Part shown: one piece after another, positions 43,653 through 51,852 of the stretch
How the letters are laid out: the number at the start of each line of letters is the position of its first letter
Position numbering within the stretch: position 1 is the stretch's first letter
Source: DASXRA01 sp963737425
GTDB taxonomy: Bacteria; Actinomycetota; Actinomycetes; Mycobacteriales; Jatrophihabitantaceae
Length of the DNA: 64,000 nucleotides
Reading direction: 5' to 3'
Assembly (NCBI GenBank): GCA_963737425.1
Contig: CAVTSX010000008.1
Coordinates: forward strand, 434,001-498,000
Position numbers and translations under genes: made by a program
The notes under the pieces: generated by a model
Seen by the model: the letters and a program-made list of their open reading frames with translations, nothing else
What the model was told of the DNA's origin: nothing
Database searches by the model: none

Positions 43653-45563
43653 TCAGTGCAGCCGTAGCGGGAACTGGACGAGGATCAGGGTCCCTTGACC
43701 GGGAGGGCTGCTGACCTCGATCGACCCGCCCAGGGCCTCCACCCGGTCGCGCAGACCGATCAGACCCGAGCCGCGGGTGGGATCGACGCCGCCCACGCCG
43801 TCGTCGCGAATCGAGAGGTGAAGGCGGTCGTCTCGCTCCTCGACGGCGATACGCACGACCGACGCATCCGCGTGCCTGGTCGCGTTCGTGAGCGCCTCCG
43901 AGACGACGTAGTACGCCGCCACCTCGATCGGCTCCGGCAACCGCCCGATCGCAGGGACCTCGATCTCGACCTCAATCGCGGCCCGGCGAGCGAGCGTCCG
44001 CAGAGCCGGCCCCAGTCCGCCCTCGGACAGGATCGCCGGGTGAATGCCACGGGCGATCTCCCGCAGATCCTCGACCACTTCGTCGAGATCGCCCGCGACG
44101 TGGCCGATGTCCGCTTCGACCTCAGGCAGACCTGCCGGCACCGTCGACTGCATGCGGCGAAGATCGAGGCCGAGCGAGACCAGGCGCTGCTGGGTCCCGT
44201 CGTGGAGGTCCCGCTCGATCCGCCGTCGGGTCTCATCCGCAGCTGCGACGATCCGCGCCCGCGACGCGGCAAGCTCGGCTCGGCTCTCCGCGTTCCCGAT
44301 CGCCGTTGCGGCGAGCTCGGTGAAGTCGGCCATGCGGTCGGTGGTGTCGGACGGAAACGGCCCCCGCCTGGTCATCGCCACTACGGCACCCCACAGGCGG
44401 CCTTCGACGGTGATCGGGCTCGCCACCATCGACTGGATCCCCAACCGGCGGAGGCGCTCGGCGGAAGGGTCCGCCACGCCGCGCCACTGATCCTCGTCGA
44501 CCCGGGCGGCCCGGCCGGTCCGCCACACGATCGCCGAGGCGAGGTAGTCGCGCATTTCTATGCGTGTCCCCATCGGCATCGCCAAGTCATCCCCGACACG
44601 CCCGACGATCACGACCGAGGCCCCATCCGGCTCGAAGCGAGACACGCGCGAGCTGTCCGCGCCCAGCAGTCGCCCGATTTCCTCGGCCACCGCCGAGAAG
44701 ATTTCGACCGGGGGAAGTCCCCGGGCGACCAGCGTGGCAACCCGGCGCAACGCAGCCTGTTCCTCAAACAGGCGAGCGAGCTCGTCGCGGCTCGTCTCCA
44801 GCGAGCCGCCCATCGTGTTGAACGCTCGCTCGAGTTCACCGACCTCGCCCACGCTGGTTTCGGGCAGCCGCGCGTTGAGGTTGCCGCCTGCGAGTCGGCC
44901 GGCCATCCCTGCCGCGCGGCGAACCGGCATGACGATCACCCGGGTCAAATACCCGGTGAAAACGAGGACGAGCAGGATCGTTACAACCAGACCGCTGACG
45001 CCGCCAATGACCGCGCGGCGAGCGGCGGCGTCGGCGTCGCCCTGGCGCAGGCTGATCTGGGCTCGCTGCGCTGACCGCAGCCCGTCGAACTCGACGCGAA
45101 GCCTGTCGATGCGCTGCCTTCCCTCGTTCGTTCTCTCGATGCTGTGCGCGGAGGCATCGTTTCGCCGCACCGCCTCCACGACGGGTGTCCCGTACTCCTG
45201 GATGTATGACTCGACGCCCTGAACGATTGTGCGGACGTGGCCCAGCTCGTCCGGGTTGTCGCTTGCCAGGGCCTCCACTGTCCGCGCTTGCGCCGGGAAG
45301 GCCGCACGCGCGTCGTTCCACGGTTGGAGGAAGCGGTCGTCCCCGGTAATGACATACCCGCGCACGCCGGCATCGAGGTCGAGGATGACTGCTTCCAAGG
45401 CCACAGCGGCGATGAGCTCATCGTAGGCGTTACGGGCCGATTGCGCGGCCCCACGCTGCAGAGCGATCGCCACGAGCAGGAACACGAAGGTCGTACCGAC
45501 AGCGACCGCGAGCAGCCCCCCGGCCACGACCATACGAACAGTCAGCCCGCGCCTCATCGTCAT
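43653..45563 (-). CDS. Large sensor histidine kinase: CHASE3-HAMP-GAF-HisKA_3
   Basis: 636 residues. First TM (about 10-35), extracytoplasmic CHASE3-type helical domain (about 40-185, with LDLDAGVRGYVITGDDRFLQPWNDARAAFP), second TM (about 187-208, VSGLVVTILLVLVFTGYL), HAMP (about 209-262), GAF (about 270-425; GIQSMVASPITVEGRLWGAVVAM), phosphoacceptor RRRIERDLHDGTQQRLVSLGLDLRRM, and ATPase with VVSEALTNATRHADAS and DDGVGG..GSGLIGLRDRV. The domain order is typical of actinobacterial NarL-partner kinases. Likely partners are the regulators at 40389 or 41870. Confidence 0.92.
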   Translation of the reverse strand: MTMRRGLTVRMVVAGGLLAVAVGTTFVFLLVAIALQRGAAQSARNAYDELIAAVALEAVILDLDAGVRGYVITGDDRFLQPWNDARAAFPAQARTVEALASDNPDELGHVRTIVQGVESYIQEYGTPVVEAVRRNDASAHSIERTNEGRQRIDRLRVEFDGLRSAQRAQISLRQGDADAAARRAVIGGVSGLVVTILLVLVFTGYLTRVIVMPVRRAAGMAGRLAGGNLNARLPETSVGEVGELERAFNTMGGSLETSRDELARLFEEQAALRRVATLVARGLPPVEIFSAVAEEIGRLLGADSSRVSRFEPDGASVVIVGRVGDDLAMPMGTRIEMRDYLASAIVWRTGRAARVDEDQWRGVADPSAERLRRLGIQSMVASPITVEGRLWGAVVAMTRRGPFPSDTTDRMADFTELAATAIGNAESRAELAASRARIVAAADETRRRIERDLHDGTQQRLVSLGLDLRRMQSTVPAGLPEVEADIGHVAGDLDEVVEDLREIARGIHPAILSEGGLGPALRTLARRAAIEVEIEVPAIGRLPEPIEVAAYYVVSEALTNATRHADASVVRIAVEERDDRLHLSIRDDGVGGVDPTRGSGLIGLRDRVEALGGSIEVSSPPGQGTLILVQFPLRLH

Positions 45564-45831
45564 GGTCCCCGACCCGAGGGTAACCGATACTTACGCCCTC
45601 GACGACGTCCGCCAAGTCCATAACCGTCTGATATGGACTGGCGGGTGACGGATCGGCTCACCATCGACCTAGCCCGTCTAACAGTCCGGTCGGCTGACCC
45701 GCATAGCTATCCACGGTCCCGCACGACCAGAACGTCCCGAACTGCCGCTGTCAGCGCGTTTCTCGCCGAGACTCGGTAACTTGCTGACCTCAGGGATCGC
45801 TAGCGAGCACGTTCCACTGAAGCGTCGGACT

Positions 45832-45844
45832 GTCCACTGTGGAC
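45832..45844. repeat. GTCCACTGTGGAC palindrome (intergenic copy)
   Basis: One of four exact copies in the window (also 346-358, 23752-23764, 48704-48716). This and the 48704 copy lie at corresponding places upstream of two att repeats. Confidence 0.7.
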
Positions 45845-45961
45845 GGTGTGTCAACGGCGATGTCATCGAACGCCACCCGTCGGGTGTCACTCATGACAAC
45901 CGTGACAACGCCCAGGTCAGCCTTTCCCGGTCCAGACAGGCCAGACACGTAGATCATCCTT

Positions 45962-46006
45962 CTTGTAATCGGGCGGTTCGCGGTTCGAGTCCGCGCGTCG
46001 GCTCCA
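45962..46006 (+). repeat. att repeat, junction of segments B and C
   Basis: 45 bp identical to the tRNA-Thr 3' part. The surrounding gap (45564-46181) contains no gene and holds the palindrome at 45832 and the direct repeat starting at 46007. Confidence 0.9.
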
Positions 46007-46138
46007 GCATCTCTGGGGGTTGTAGCCGTCTGCATGATCAACTAGTTGATCTCTGTCATCGAGCTGTTGACGCTCAGCTAACGCCGGGAAACTGACCGGA
46101 CGATCAGCACGAGGCCGCGTCCCGGCAACGTCCTGATC
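46007..46138 (+). repeat. Direct repeat following att, copy 1
   Basis: About 132 bp nearly identical to 48880-49011, including the perfect palindrome GATCAACTAGTTGATC (46036-46051). With the att core the repeated unit is about 175 bp. Confidence 0.85.
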
Positions 46139-46181
46139 TAGCCGAGATGAGTGCGTTCGGGGACGGGCCTACTGTGGCCCA

Positions 46182-46547
46182 GTGTTCACTGCAGAGGAGA
46201 TCGCGGAGGCGCTGACAGCAGCCGGGATTCCCGCCACCCTTCACGGCGGGTTCGTGCGTTTCCAAATGACCTACGGGGGCCGACAGGACCAGTTCGGTCT
46301 GAACGAGGTCACCTGGGGAATCCTGCATCGCACGCCTCGGTGGCTGGAGCCCGGCCAGGTCGAGGCAGAGTTCGACACCGACACTTGCAACTGGGACGTC
46401 GTCTGCGCCGATGTCCATCCCTCGGACACGATGACGATCGACGAGTCAGGGCGCATGTATTGGAGCGGGAAACTCAGATTCACGCATTACGACGAGTACT
46501 TCACGGGAGGTGACTCTGTGCCACAACCGCCAGCCCCAGCTAGGTGA
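46182..46547 (+). CDS. Hypothetical protein
   Basis: 121 residues, GTG start: FTAEEIAEALTAAGIPATLHGGFVRFQMTYGGRQDQFGLNEVTWGILHRTPRWLEPGQVEAEFDTDTCNWDVV. Soluble alpha/beta pattern, no known family. It begins 44 bp after the direct repeat. Single-protein size and acidic composition are compatible with an immunity or antirestriction protein, but nothing specific supports that. Confidence 0.55.
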   Translation: MFTAEEIAEALTAAGIPATLHGGFVRFQMTYGGRQDQFGLNEVTWGILHRTPRWLEPGQVEAEFDTDTCNWDVVCADVHPSDTMTIDESGRMYWSGKLRFTHYDEYFTGGDSVPQPPAPAR

Positions 46548-46630
46548 TCGGCAGAGAACGCACTCATCTGCCGCGGTCCGGCAGTACGACACCGCCCCGG
46601 CAAGTTGATCTGTGCGCATAGTTCGCGCGT

Positions 46631-47002
46631 GCCCTTCGTAGCTGCCGTCTTGCTCGGCTGGCCGGACGCATCAATGGTGGGCGCTTGCGCCCATCGCGTG
46701 CGACGCCGAAGGCGGCCTTGACGCGGCCGGGCAGCCGTGGACGATCCGGGCTGCGGAGGGCAGGCACTCGTGAGGCGTGGAACCCGCGTCGGGTGACGCT
46801 CTTCATCCGGTAGCGCCGCTCGGCTGCGGCCGAGGACGGCGCGCCGGAGGTGTCCGCCCGCAGGCCGTGAGCCGAGCGGTTGCGCGGCCGGTAGGCCGCG
46901 CCTTGATGTGAAGACCCGGCAGATCCGGCAAACGGTTCGGGGTGTTCGGTGTGCTGTGCCGGGTGATGCTTGACGGTCGCGTGCCAGGAGACGCTTGACG
47001 CC
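46631..47002 (-). repeat. Three-block dispersed element, copy 2 (inverted)
   Basis: Reverse complement of 38274-38635: 115-bp block (46631-46745), 86-bp block (46822-46907), then TGATGCTTGACG and AGACGCTTGACG 25 bp apart (46966-47002). Inter-block spacings differ from copy 1 by only 4 bp. No gene is evident in 46548-47086. Confidence 0.75.
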
Positions 47003-47086
47003 CGTCGCCGAGCCGGGTCGCGTGGACCCTGATGAGCGGATGCCTACCGCGCAGCAGCGCCGCGCGGTAGGTCGTGTTCGGCTTGG

Positions 47087-47317
47087 TTAGGGAGCCAAGT
47101 GGCCACCTTGGGCGGCCGGGGCTGCCGGTTGGACTGTGGTGTGGCTGCCCACGGTCGGCGAGCTGGGCGCGCTGGATGAGGATCCTGTGGTCAGCCATAC
47201 GGTCACTGCGACGAGGGTGGCTAGCGCGGCGAGGCCGACGCTGATCGCGGCGGTGCGGCGTCGACGCAGTGGCGTGCTGCTGGTGGTGGGTGTGGTGCGG
47301 CTGGGCGTGATGGTCAT
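47087..47317 (-). CDS. Small single-pass membrane protein
   Basis: 76 residues from the ATG at 47317 after GGAG. A Thr/Ser/Pro-rich basic N-terminus (MTITPSRTTPTTSSTPLRRRR), one transmembrane helix (TAAISVGLAALATLVAVTVWL), then a Ser/Pro/Ala-rich external tail ending QGGHLAP. No family recognised. Divergent from the LuxR gene. Confidence 0.5.
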   Translation of the reverse strand: MTITPSRTTPTTSSTPLRRRRTAAISVGLAALATLVAVTVWLTTGSSSSAPSSPTVGSHTTVQPAAPAAQGGHLAP

Positions 47318-47573
47318 GGCGGTCTCCGTTGTCGGGTCCGGGTCGTCGAATGAAGCACCATGCCTCGTCGCGTGTGGCCCGGAGCGGTTCGGTTCCGACT
47401 CTGTGCCTGCTCGACCCTGGACGTCGATATGACGTTCTGGGTATGCCGATCGGCCGGCGGGATGGTCTGCGATTCGCACTGCTGGCCCGTACGCCTTTGT
47501 ACGAATGCCCAGCACGCACCCCGGCGCGTAACGTCAACCGAAGGACCAGTTGTCGGGGGAGAAGGTGATCCGC

Positions 47574-48311
47574 ATGGCCGGACGGATCGATGTCACCGCG
47601 TCGGACCTGCGGCGCCTGCTCGACGTGGTCGACCCGGCACGTGCGGGTGAGCCAGGCGACCACGTCCCGTACTCACTGCTGCGCGATATCGCCGACCTGG
47701 TGCCTTGCGACGATGTCACGTTTCAGGTGCAGGACCCGTACCACCACACGCACTCGGTACAAGGGGTCGTCCCCGACGACTGCGGCGACTTGGACGCGGA
47801 ACTGCTCGAACTCTGGTGGCCGGCGTTCTGGGAGAGTTGCGCCTACCCGGAGCGCAGCGGCGACTACACCACGGTGACCCGACACGACCTGCCCGGCGAG
47901 GGGCCCAAGTGGGCCGCATTCGCCGAGGCGTGCGGCACAGGCCAGGCGCACGGGGTGATGGTCTGTCTGCCGCCGGCGGGCACCGTCGGCCACCGCCTCC
48001 TGTTGTGGCGTGAGTCAGGATCGGACTTCAGCGACCGCGAGGTGATGGTCTTGGCGCTGTTGCGGCCGCACCTGATCGCCCTCTACCGGCACCACCAGAG
48101 GCTGCGAGCAGCAACGCCCGATCTCACGCCCCGTCAGCTGGAGATCCTGCGGCTGGTCGCGATGGGCAGCACCAACAGGCAGATCGCCCGGGCGCTAGCG
48201 GTCTCCGAGGGAACCGTCCACAAGCACATGGAGAACATCTTCACCCGACTGGATGTCGGCAGCCGCACCGGCGCCCTGGCCAGGTGCAGCGAGATCCTGC
48301 AGCCCGCGTGA
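47574..48311 (+). CDS. LuxR-family transcription regulator with N-terminal sensor domain
   Basis: 245 residues from the ATG at 47574 (MAGRIDVTASDLRRLLDVVDPAR), preceded by GGGAGAAGG; a GTG at 47550 is an alternative. The N-terminal about 170 residues form a GAF/autoinducer-like domain (LVPCDDVTFQVQDPYHHTHSVQ, GVMVCLPPAGTVGHRLLLWRESGSDFSDREVMVLALLRPHL). C-terminal LuxR HTH: LTPRQLEILRLVAMGSTNRQIARALAVSEGTVHKHMENIFTRLDVGSRTGAL. Not a response regulator. Targets unknown. Confidence 0.88.
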   Translation: MAGRIDVTASDLRRLLDVVDPARAGEPGDHVPYSLLRDIADLVPCDDVTFQVQDPYHHTHSVQGVVPDDCGDLDAELLELWWPAFWESCAYPERSGDYTTVTRHDLPGEGPKWAAFAEACGTGQAHGVMVCLPPAGTVGHRLLLWRESGSDFSDREVMVLALLRPHLIALYRHHQRLRAATPDLTPRQLEILRLVAMGSTNRQIARALAVSEGTVHKHMENIFTRLDVGSRTGALARCSEILQPA

Positions 48312-48635
48312 CTTTCGCCGCCAACCGTACGGCAGCGAGGAAATCCAGCAATCGCGCGCGGCGGCGGGCACGTCAGCCGACCACCCCGGCCAGCCAGCGA
48401 ACCTATTCCGGATTCCGCGCCGCGTCTTCAACACCGGCGTGGTCATGGTCCGCAGCTAAAGAATCGCACTCGGCCGCGTGCACGATCACCAGACTGTTAC
48501 GATCCTCGCCTTCGCGATCACCGTCGTGATCGAGTTCGACGAGGGTGATACCTGACCTACGCGAGGCCCAACCGCGCCGCCTTCGCAGCAGTACGGCAGA
48601 CCGACCGCGGACGGCCTCACTTTCCTCAGCCAAGT
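48312..48635. other. Gap without recognisable gene
   Basis: 324 bp after the LuxR stop. A minus-strand stretch encoding VELDHDGDREGEDRNSLVIV is open but has no family and no good start. No terminator hairpin stands out. Confidence 0.4.
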
Positions 48636-48671
48636 GTCAAGCATCAACTGGCACGCGACTGTCAAGGATCA
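48636..48671 (-). repeat. 25-bp-spaced GATSCTTGAC motif pair, locus 4
   Basis: GTCAAGCATCA at 48636-48646 and GTCAAGGATCA at 48661-48671, 25 bp apart, same orientation as the pair at 38274. No block-1 or block-2 sequence follows. Confidence 0.6.
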
Positions 48672-48703
48672 AGTGGCACACGGCAGTTCGGGTGTTCGAC
48701 ACC

Positions 48704-48716
48704 GTCCACTGTGGAC
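48704..48716. repeat. GTCCACTGTGGAC palindrome (intergenic copy)
   Basis: Exact copy of the palindrome at 45832, 2872 bp away, embedded in flanks that are also similar (TGTCAWCGGCGRTGTCATCG follows both). Confidence 0.7.
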
Positions 48717-48837
48717 GGTCTGTCATCGGCGGTGTCATCGAACTCGTGTCGCAGAGAGCCACGAAAGGCCGCAAGAGCCATGGATGAGGTCAGTACTTTC
48801 AGCGCCAGGCAGTAGATACAAGGGACGAACGCTTTCC

Positions 48838-48879
48838 GTAATCGGGCGGTTCGCGGTTCGAGTCCGCGCGTCGGCTCCA
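48838..48879 (+). repeat. att repeat, right end of the island
   Basis: 42 bp identical to the tRNA-Thr 3' part; the first three bases of the 45-bp repeat are changed (ccgtaa for cttgtaa). Confidence 0.88.
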
Positions 48880-49011
48880 GCAATTCTGGGGACTGTAGCC
48901 GTCTGCATGATCAACTAGTTGATCTTTGTCATCGAGCTGTTGACGCTCAGCTAGCGCCGGGAAACTGACCCGACGATCAGCACGAGGCCGCGTCCCGGCA
49001 ACGTCCTGATC
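48880..49011 (+). repeat. Direct repeat following att, copy 2
   Basis: Nearly identical to 46007-46138, including GATCAACTAGTTGATC at 48909-48924. The gap 48880-49167 contains no gene. Confidence 0.85.
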
Positions 49012-49167
49012 CGAGATCCGGTAACACCCGAGACATTGGTCTTTCAGAAACGCCGTTCACCGTGGGGATCGTCGACACCGACGAGGCGCCACGGGCTCGC
49101 AGGTTCGCCGGCTCACCCGTGTTCATCGTGGACGGACAAATCGGGCCGCCCGACAGTCTTAAGTCCG

Positions 49168-50568
49168 CTACGGGTGCCCGTCCGGGTGTCCGTGATGCCG
49201 TAGGTGTTGGGTTGCTGAGGCCATGCGGATCTGGAGGTCCGTCGGTTGCTGGCGCTCTGCTGGGGGGCGCTCGGCTTCCGCCGCCGCGCGCTGCTCGGCG
49301 GCGGCCACCAGTGCGGACATATCCGGCGCGGGTCGCGGCTCGGCGCCCGTCAGGAGGTCGCCGAGATCGTTTGCCTGCGCGGCGCGTGTACCGACGTAAT
49401 GTGGGTGGTTGAACCTCAGCCGTGTGACCAGCCCCTCGTGCCGCCGCCCGTTGCGCTCCAGCGCCTCAGCGCAGAAGCGCATGAGAATGGTCTTCATGAC
49501 CGACGTGTGGTCGTAGAGCGTCTTGGAGACGAATCGCGGCTCGACCCATGGCGAGACGATCAGTGCGGGTATCCGCACGCCGTAGCGCCCGAACATCTCG
49601 GGGTCATCGTCGGGTGCCTCGGGCGGTGCGACATGATCGAAGAAGCCGCCATGCTCGTCGTAGAAGATGATCAAGAGCGTCTTGTGCCACAGCGGCCCGG
49701 TCGCCAGCGCGTGGTAGACGGCGAGCACGAGATCCTGGCCGTCCCTGATGTCCCCCGGCGCGTGGTCGTCGTTCGGCCGAAAGCCCAGCATGTTGCCATT
49801 GGTGAAAGCCGGATCGATCCAGGACACCGACGGCAACGTCCCCTGGGCGGCGTCCTCGAGAAAGCTCGCGGCCTTCAGGCCGATCCGGACCTCGTACTTG
49901 GTCTTCCAGTTCAGCCCGGTCTTAGTGAAGTGGGCATAGCGATCGTGATGCCCGAGCTTGAAGGTCGCGTCGGCCAAACGCAGGGTGCCGGGGTCGAAGG
50001 AGTACCAGCGCCAGGAGACGCCGTGCGCGTTGAGGTGGCGCACGAACGACGGCTGGTTGTAGATCGGCGGCAGGTTGAGCGGCAGGTCATCGCGGCTGCC
50101 AGCAGCGCGACCGCAGAGTGCGTACAGGCGGTTCGGCCACGTCGCGCCAGGGACGGAGCTGAACCAGCGATCGCAGACGACGAACTGGTCGGCGAGGTGG
50201 TCATACACCGGGACGTCCGCCGCACCGTAGTACCCCATGACGGCTCCCGGATCCTCCACGCCGCCGCGGCTCGCGAGCGTTGCAGAATAGCTGGCAACGA
50301 AGCCGTCCATATTGCCGCCACCGAGTTGCAGGTCGACCGCGTCGGCGGAGTGATCCGGGTCCACCGCGACGGCCGTGCTCGGCAGATGGTGCACCGGATA
50401 GCTGCGATCTTGGTATTTGTTCGCCAACCCCGCCTGCAACCCGTCGACATCAGCGCGACCCTGAAGCGAGAGGTATCCGAGCATGTGGTCGAACGACCGG
50501 TTCTCCAGCATGAGAACGACGATGTGGTCGACCTTGTCGAGATTGGGCGACTCGCTCGTCTCGGTCAC
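49168..50568 (-). CDS. Phospholipase C / acid phosphatase-family phosphoesterase
   Basis: 466 residues from the GTG at 50568 after GGAG; the open frame to 51144 is not part of the gene. The N-terminal VDHIVVLMLENRSFDHMLGYL is the metal-binding signature of the PLC/AcpA phosphoesterase family (Pfam Phosphoesterase). Further blocks are CDRWFSSVPGATWPNRLYALCG, SWIDPAF, HALATGPLWHKTLLIIFYDEHGGFFDHV and YDHTSVMKTI. No signal peptide precedes it, unlike most secreted PLCs, so it may stay in the cytoplasm or use another route. The tail is Ala/Glu/Pro-rich. Confidence 0.87.
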   Translation of the reverse strand: MTETSESPNLDKVDHIVVLMLENRSFDHMLGYLSLQGRADVDGLQAGLANKYQDRSYPVHHLPSTAVAVDPDHSADAVDLQLGGGNMDGFVASYSATLASRGGVEDPGAVMGYYGAADVPVYDHLADQFVVCDRWFSSVPGATWPNRLYALCGRAAGSRDDLPLNLPPIYNQPSFVRHLNAHGVSWRWYSFDPGTLRLADATFKLGHHDRYAHFTKTGLNWKTKYEVRIGLKAASFLEDAAQGTLPSVSWIDPAFTNGNMLGFRPNDDHAPGDIRDGQDLVLAVYHALATGPLWHKTLLIIFYDEHGGFFDHVAPPEAPDDDPEMFGRYGVRIPALIVSPWVEPRFVSKTLYDHTSVMKTILMRFCAEALERNGRRHEGLVTRLRFNHPHYVGTRAAQANDLGDLLTGAEPRPAPDMSALVAAAEQRAAAEAERPPAERQQPTDLQIRMASATQHLRHHGHPDGHP

Positions 50569-51008
50569 GCTCGGCTCCTCCTCGAGGTGGCCGCGGCTTT
50601 GAGGCGACAACGGTGGCGCGACACCCCGCATGATCCTCACCGGCAAGCCTCGCCGAGTCCCCATCCGGATGGGGTGAATCCCCGCCGGTGTAGTGGGCCA
50701 CAGGACACCCGACTCCGAGCGGGGTCTCAGAGGCGGACGAGCACCCGGGAAGCGGCTCTGCCGCACAGCACCGGCGGTGGACCCCACGCGACCGCTCCCT
50801 GCACGGTCAAGAACCCACTCGCGGCAATCACCGAGAGGCGCGGGATCAAGCTGATCCTCACCGCGACGCTTGACGCGCGAGGACGTGGAGATCCTTGACT
50901 TCCTGCAACGGATGACGCGCATTCGGCCACGGGACCAGCTCCCTGACCCGCGCATACTCGGCCGGCGATGAGGCAGGGTATGTCCGACGTCAGGCTTGCG
51001 CGCTCGAG
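50569..51008. other. Gap with a 25-bp-spaced motif pair
   Basis: About 440 bp without a gene. GACGCTTGAC (50865-50874) and GATCCTTGAC (50890-50899), 25 bp apart, form the fifth GATSCTTGAC-type pair; a partial GATCCTCAC precedes them. Confidence 0.5.
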
Positions 51009-51780
51009 GTGACAAGCCAGGTGGCAGGCGTCCGTCCGGTCTGTCGGCAGGTGCCGCCGGTCGCGGCAGCGGCGGTGTGCGCGCGGTGGTCCGGTGGGCT
51101 GCAGGGCATGTGTGGCGTCGGCTCAACGCGCTGGATTTCATCAAACCGGGCGATGGTGTTCGCCGCTGTGCTGGTGCTGTCCTTCGTCCCGTTCGTTGTC
51201 ATCATCCAGCCCCTGCCGGGCGCAGAGCGACCACCAGGCTGATCGGGCGCTTCGGCCTCACCCGCAAGCCGCGGACGCGACGAGCAAGCTGCTCACCTCA
51301 CCGTCTGCCACCCTCGCGCGATCACCCGGGCTGTGCTCTTCGTGCTGAGCGGCATCGCGGCCGCCGCCTGCCATCCAGGAGCTGTACGAGCGGGCCTTCG
51401 ATCTCGACGGCCGGGGCCTGACAGATACTCCATGCCGGCTCGTGTGGCTGGGCGGTGTCGTTGCAGCAGGCGCTCTGGCCGGCTGGGCCGGGCCGGCCGT
51501 GCTCGCGGCCGGAGGTCCGGTGCTGCTCGGCCTTTGTCGTGCTGCTGGCGTTGGCGTTGACCGGCTTCTGGTGGCGCACGATGTGGCTGCTGGTGGCCGG
51601 GCGGATTTCCTGGCGGGAACTGTTTCCTCGGCGCTGGCCACTGCCGTCTGCTGGCTCGCGATGGGCGTCATGTTCAAGCTGACCATGTCCAGCACGATCA
51701 CATCGAACCACGCCACATACGGGGCCTTGGCGTGATGCTCTCGCTCATGTCGTTTGGTCGTGGTTGGTGTCGTGACGATC
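51009..51780 (+). pseudogene. Decayed YihY/BrkB-family membrane protein
   Basis: Translating the three plus frames piecewise recovers the order of the intact homologue at 59194: HVWRRLNALDFI, then NRAMVFAAVLVLSFVPFVVII, RLIGRFGLT, QELYERAFDLDGRGLTDTPCRLVWLGGVVAAGALAGWAGPAVLAAGGPVLLGL, ALTGFWWRTMWLLVAGRISWRELFP and MGVMFKLTMSSTITSNHATYG. At least four frame changes interrupt it. It is a paralogue, not a fragment of the same copy, since the divergence is spread over the whole length. Confidence 0.85.
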
Positions 51781-51852
51781 AATCGGCATGACGGATCAGT
51801 CGAGGAGTCGAGCCGATCCGGACCGGCAGGGCAGGCGCCCGGACCTTGGCCG

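Larger units (their letters stand above)
39445..46006. mobile_element. Segment B: att-flanked element without recombinase (CIME-like)
   Basis: Bounded by att repeats at 39400 and 45962. Contains a LuxR response regulator, a receiver-only regulator, a large sensor kinase and several small unknown genes, but no integrase, relaxase, translocase or replication gene. This is the expected structure of a cis-mobilisable element accreted at an AICE attachment site. Confidence 0.6.
46007..48879. mobile_element. Segment C: short att-flanked segment
   Basis: 2873 bp between att copies at 45962 and 48838, each followed by the same 132-bp sequence. Carries a small unknown gene, a single-pass membrane protein, a LuxR regulator and one copy of the dispersed three-block element, but no recombinase. 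Confidence 0.55.

Noticed and set aside
48403..48633. 76-codon minus-strand ORF after the LuxR gene
   Set aside because: The acidic C-terminal half looks somewhat protein-like but there is no ribosome site, family or conserved neighbour to support it.
37362..48671. CRISPR array suggested by regularly spaced GATSCTTGAC repeats
   Set aside because: Only two units per locus, repeats of about 11 bp with 14-bp spacers, scattered loci, both orientations and no cas genes.
39400..48879. Extra tRNA genes at the three att copies
   Set aside because: Each contains only the 3' part from the anticodon loop, with no 5' half in front.
49246..50898. 550-codon plus-strand open frame opposite the phosphoesterase
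   Set aside because: Antisense of a gene with clear phosphoesterase motifs.
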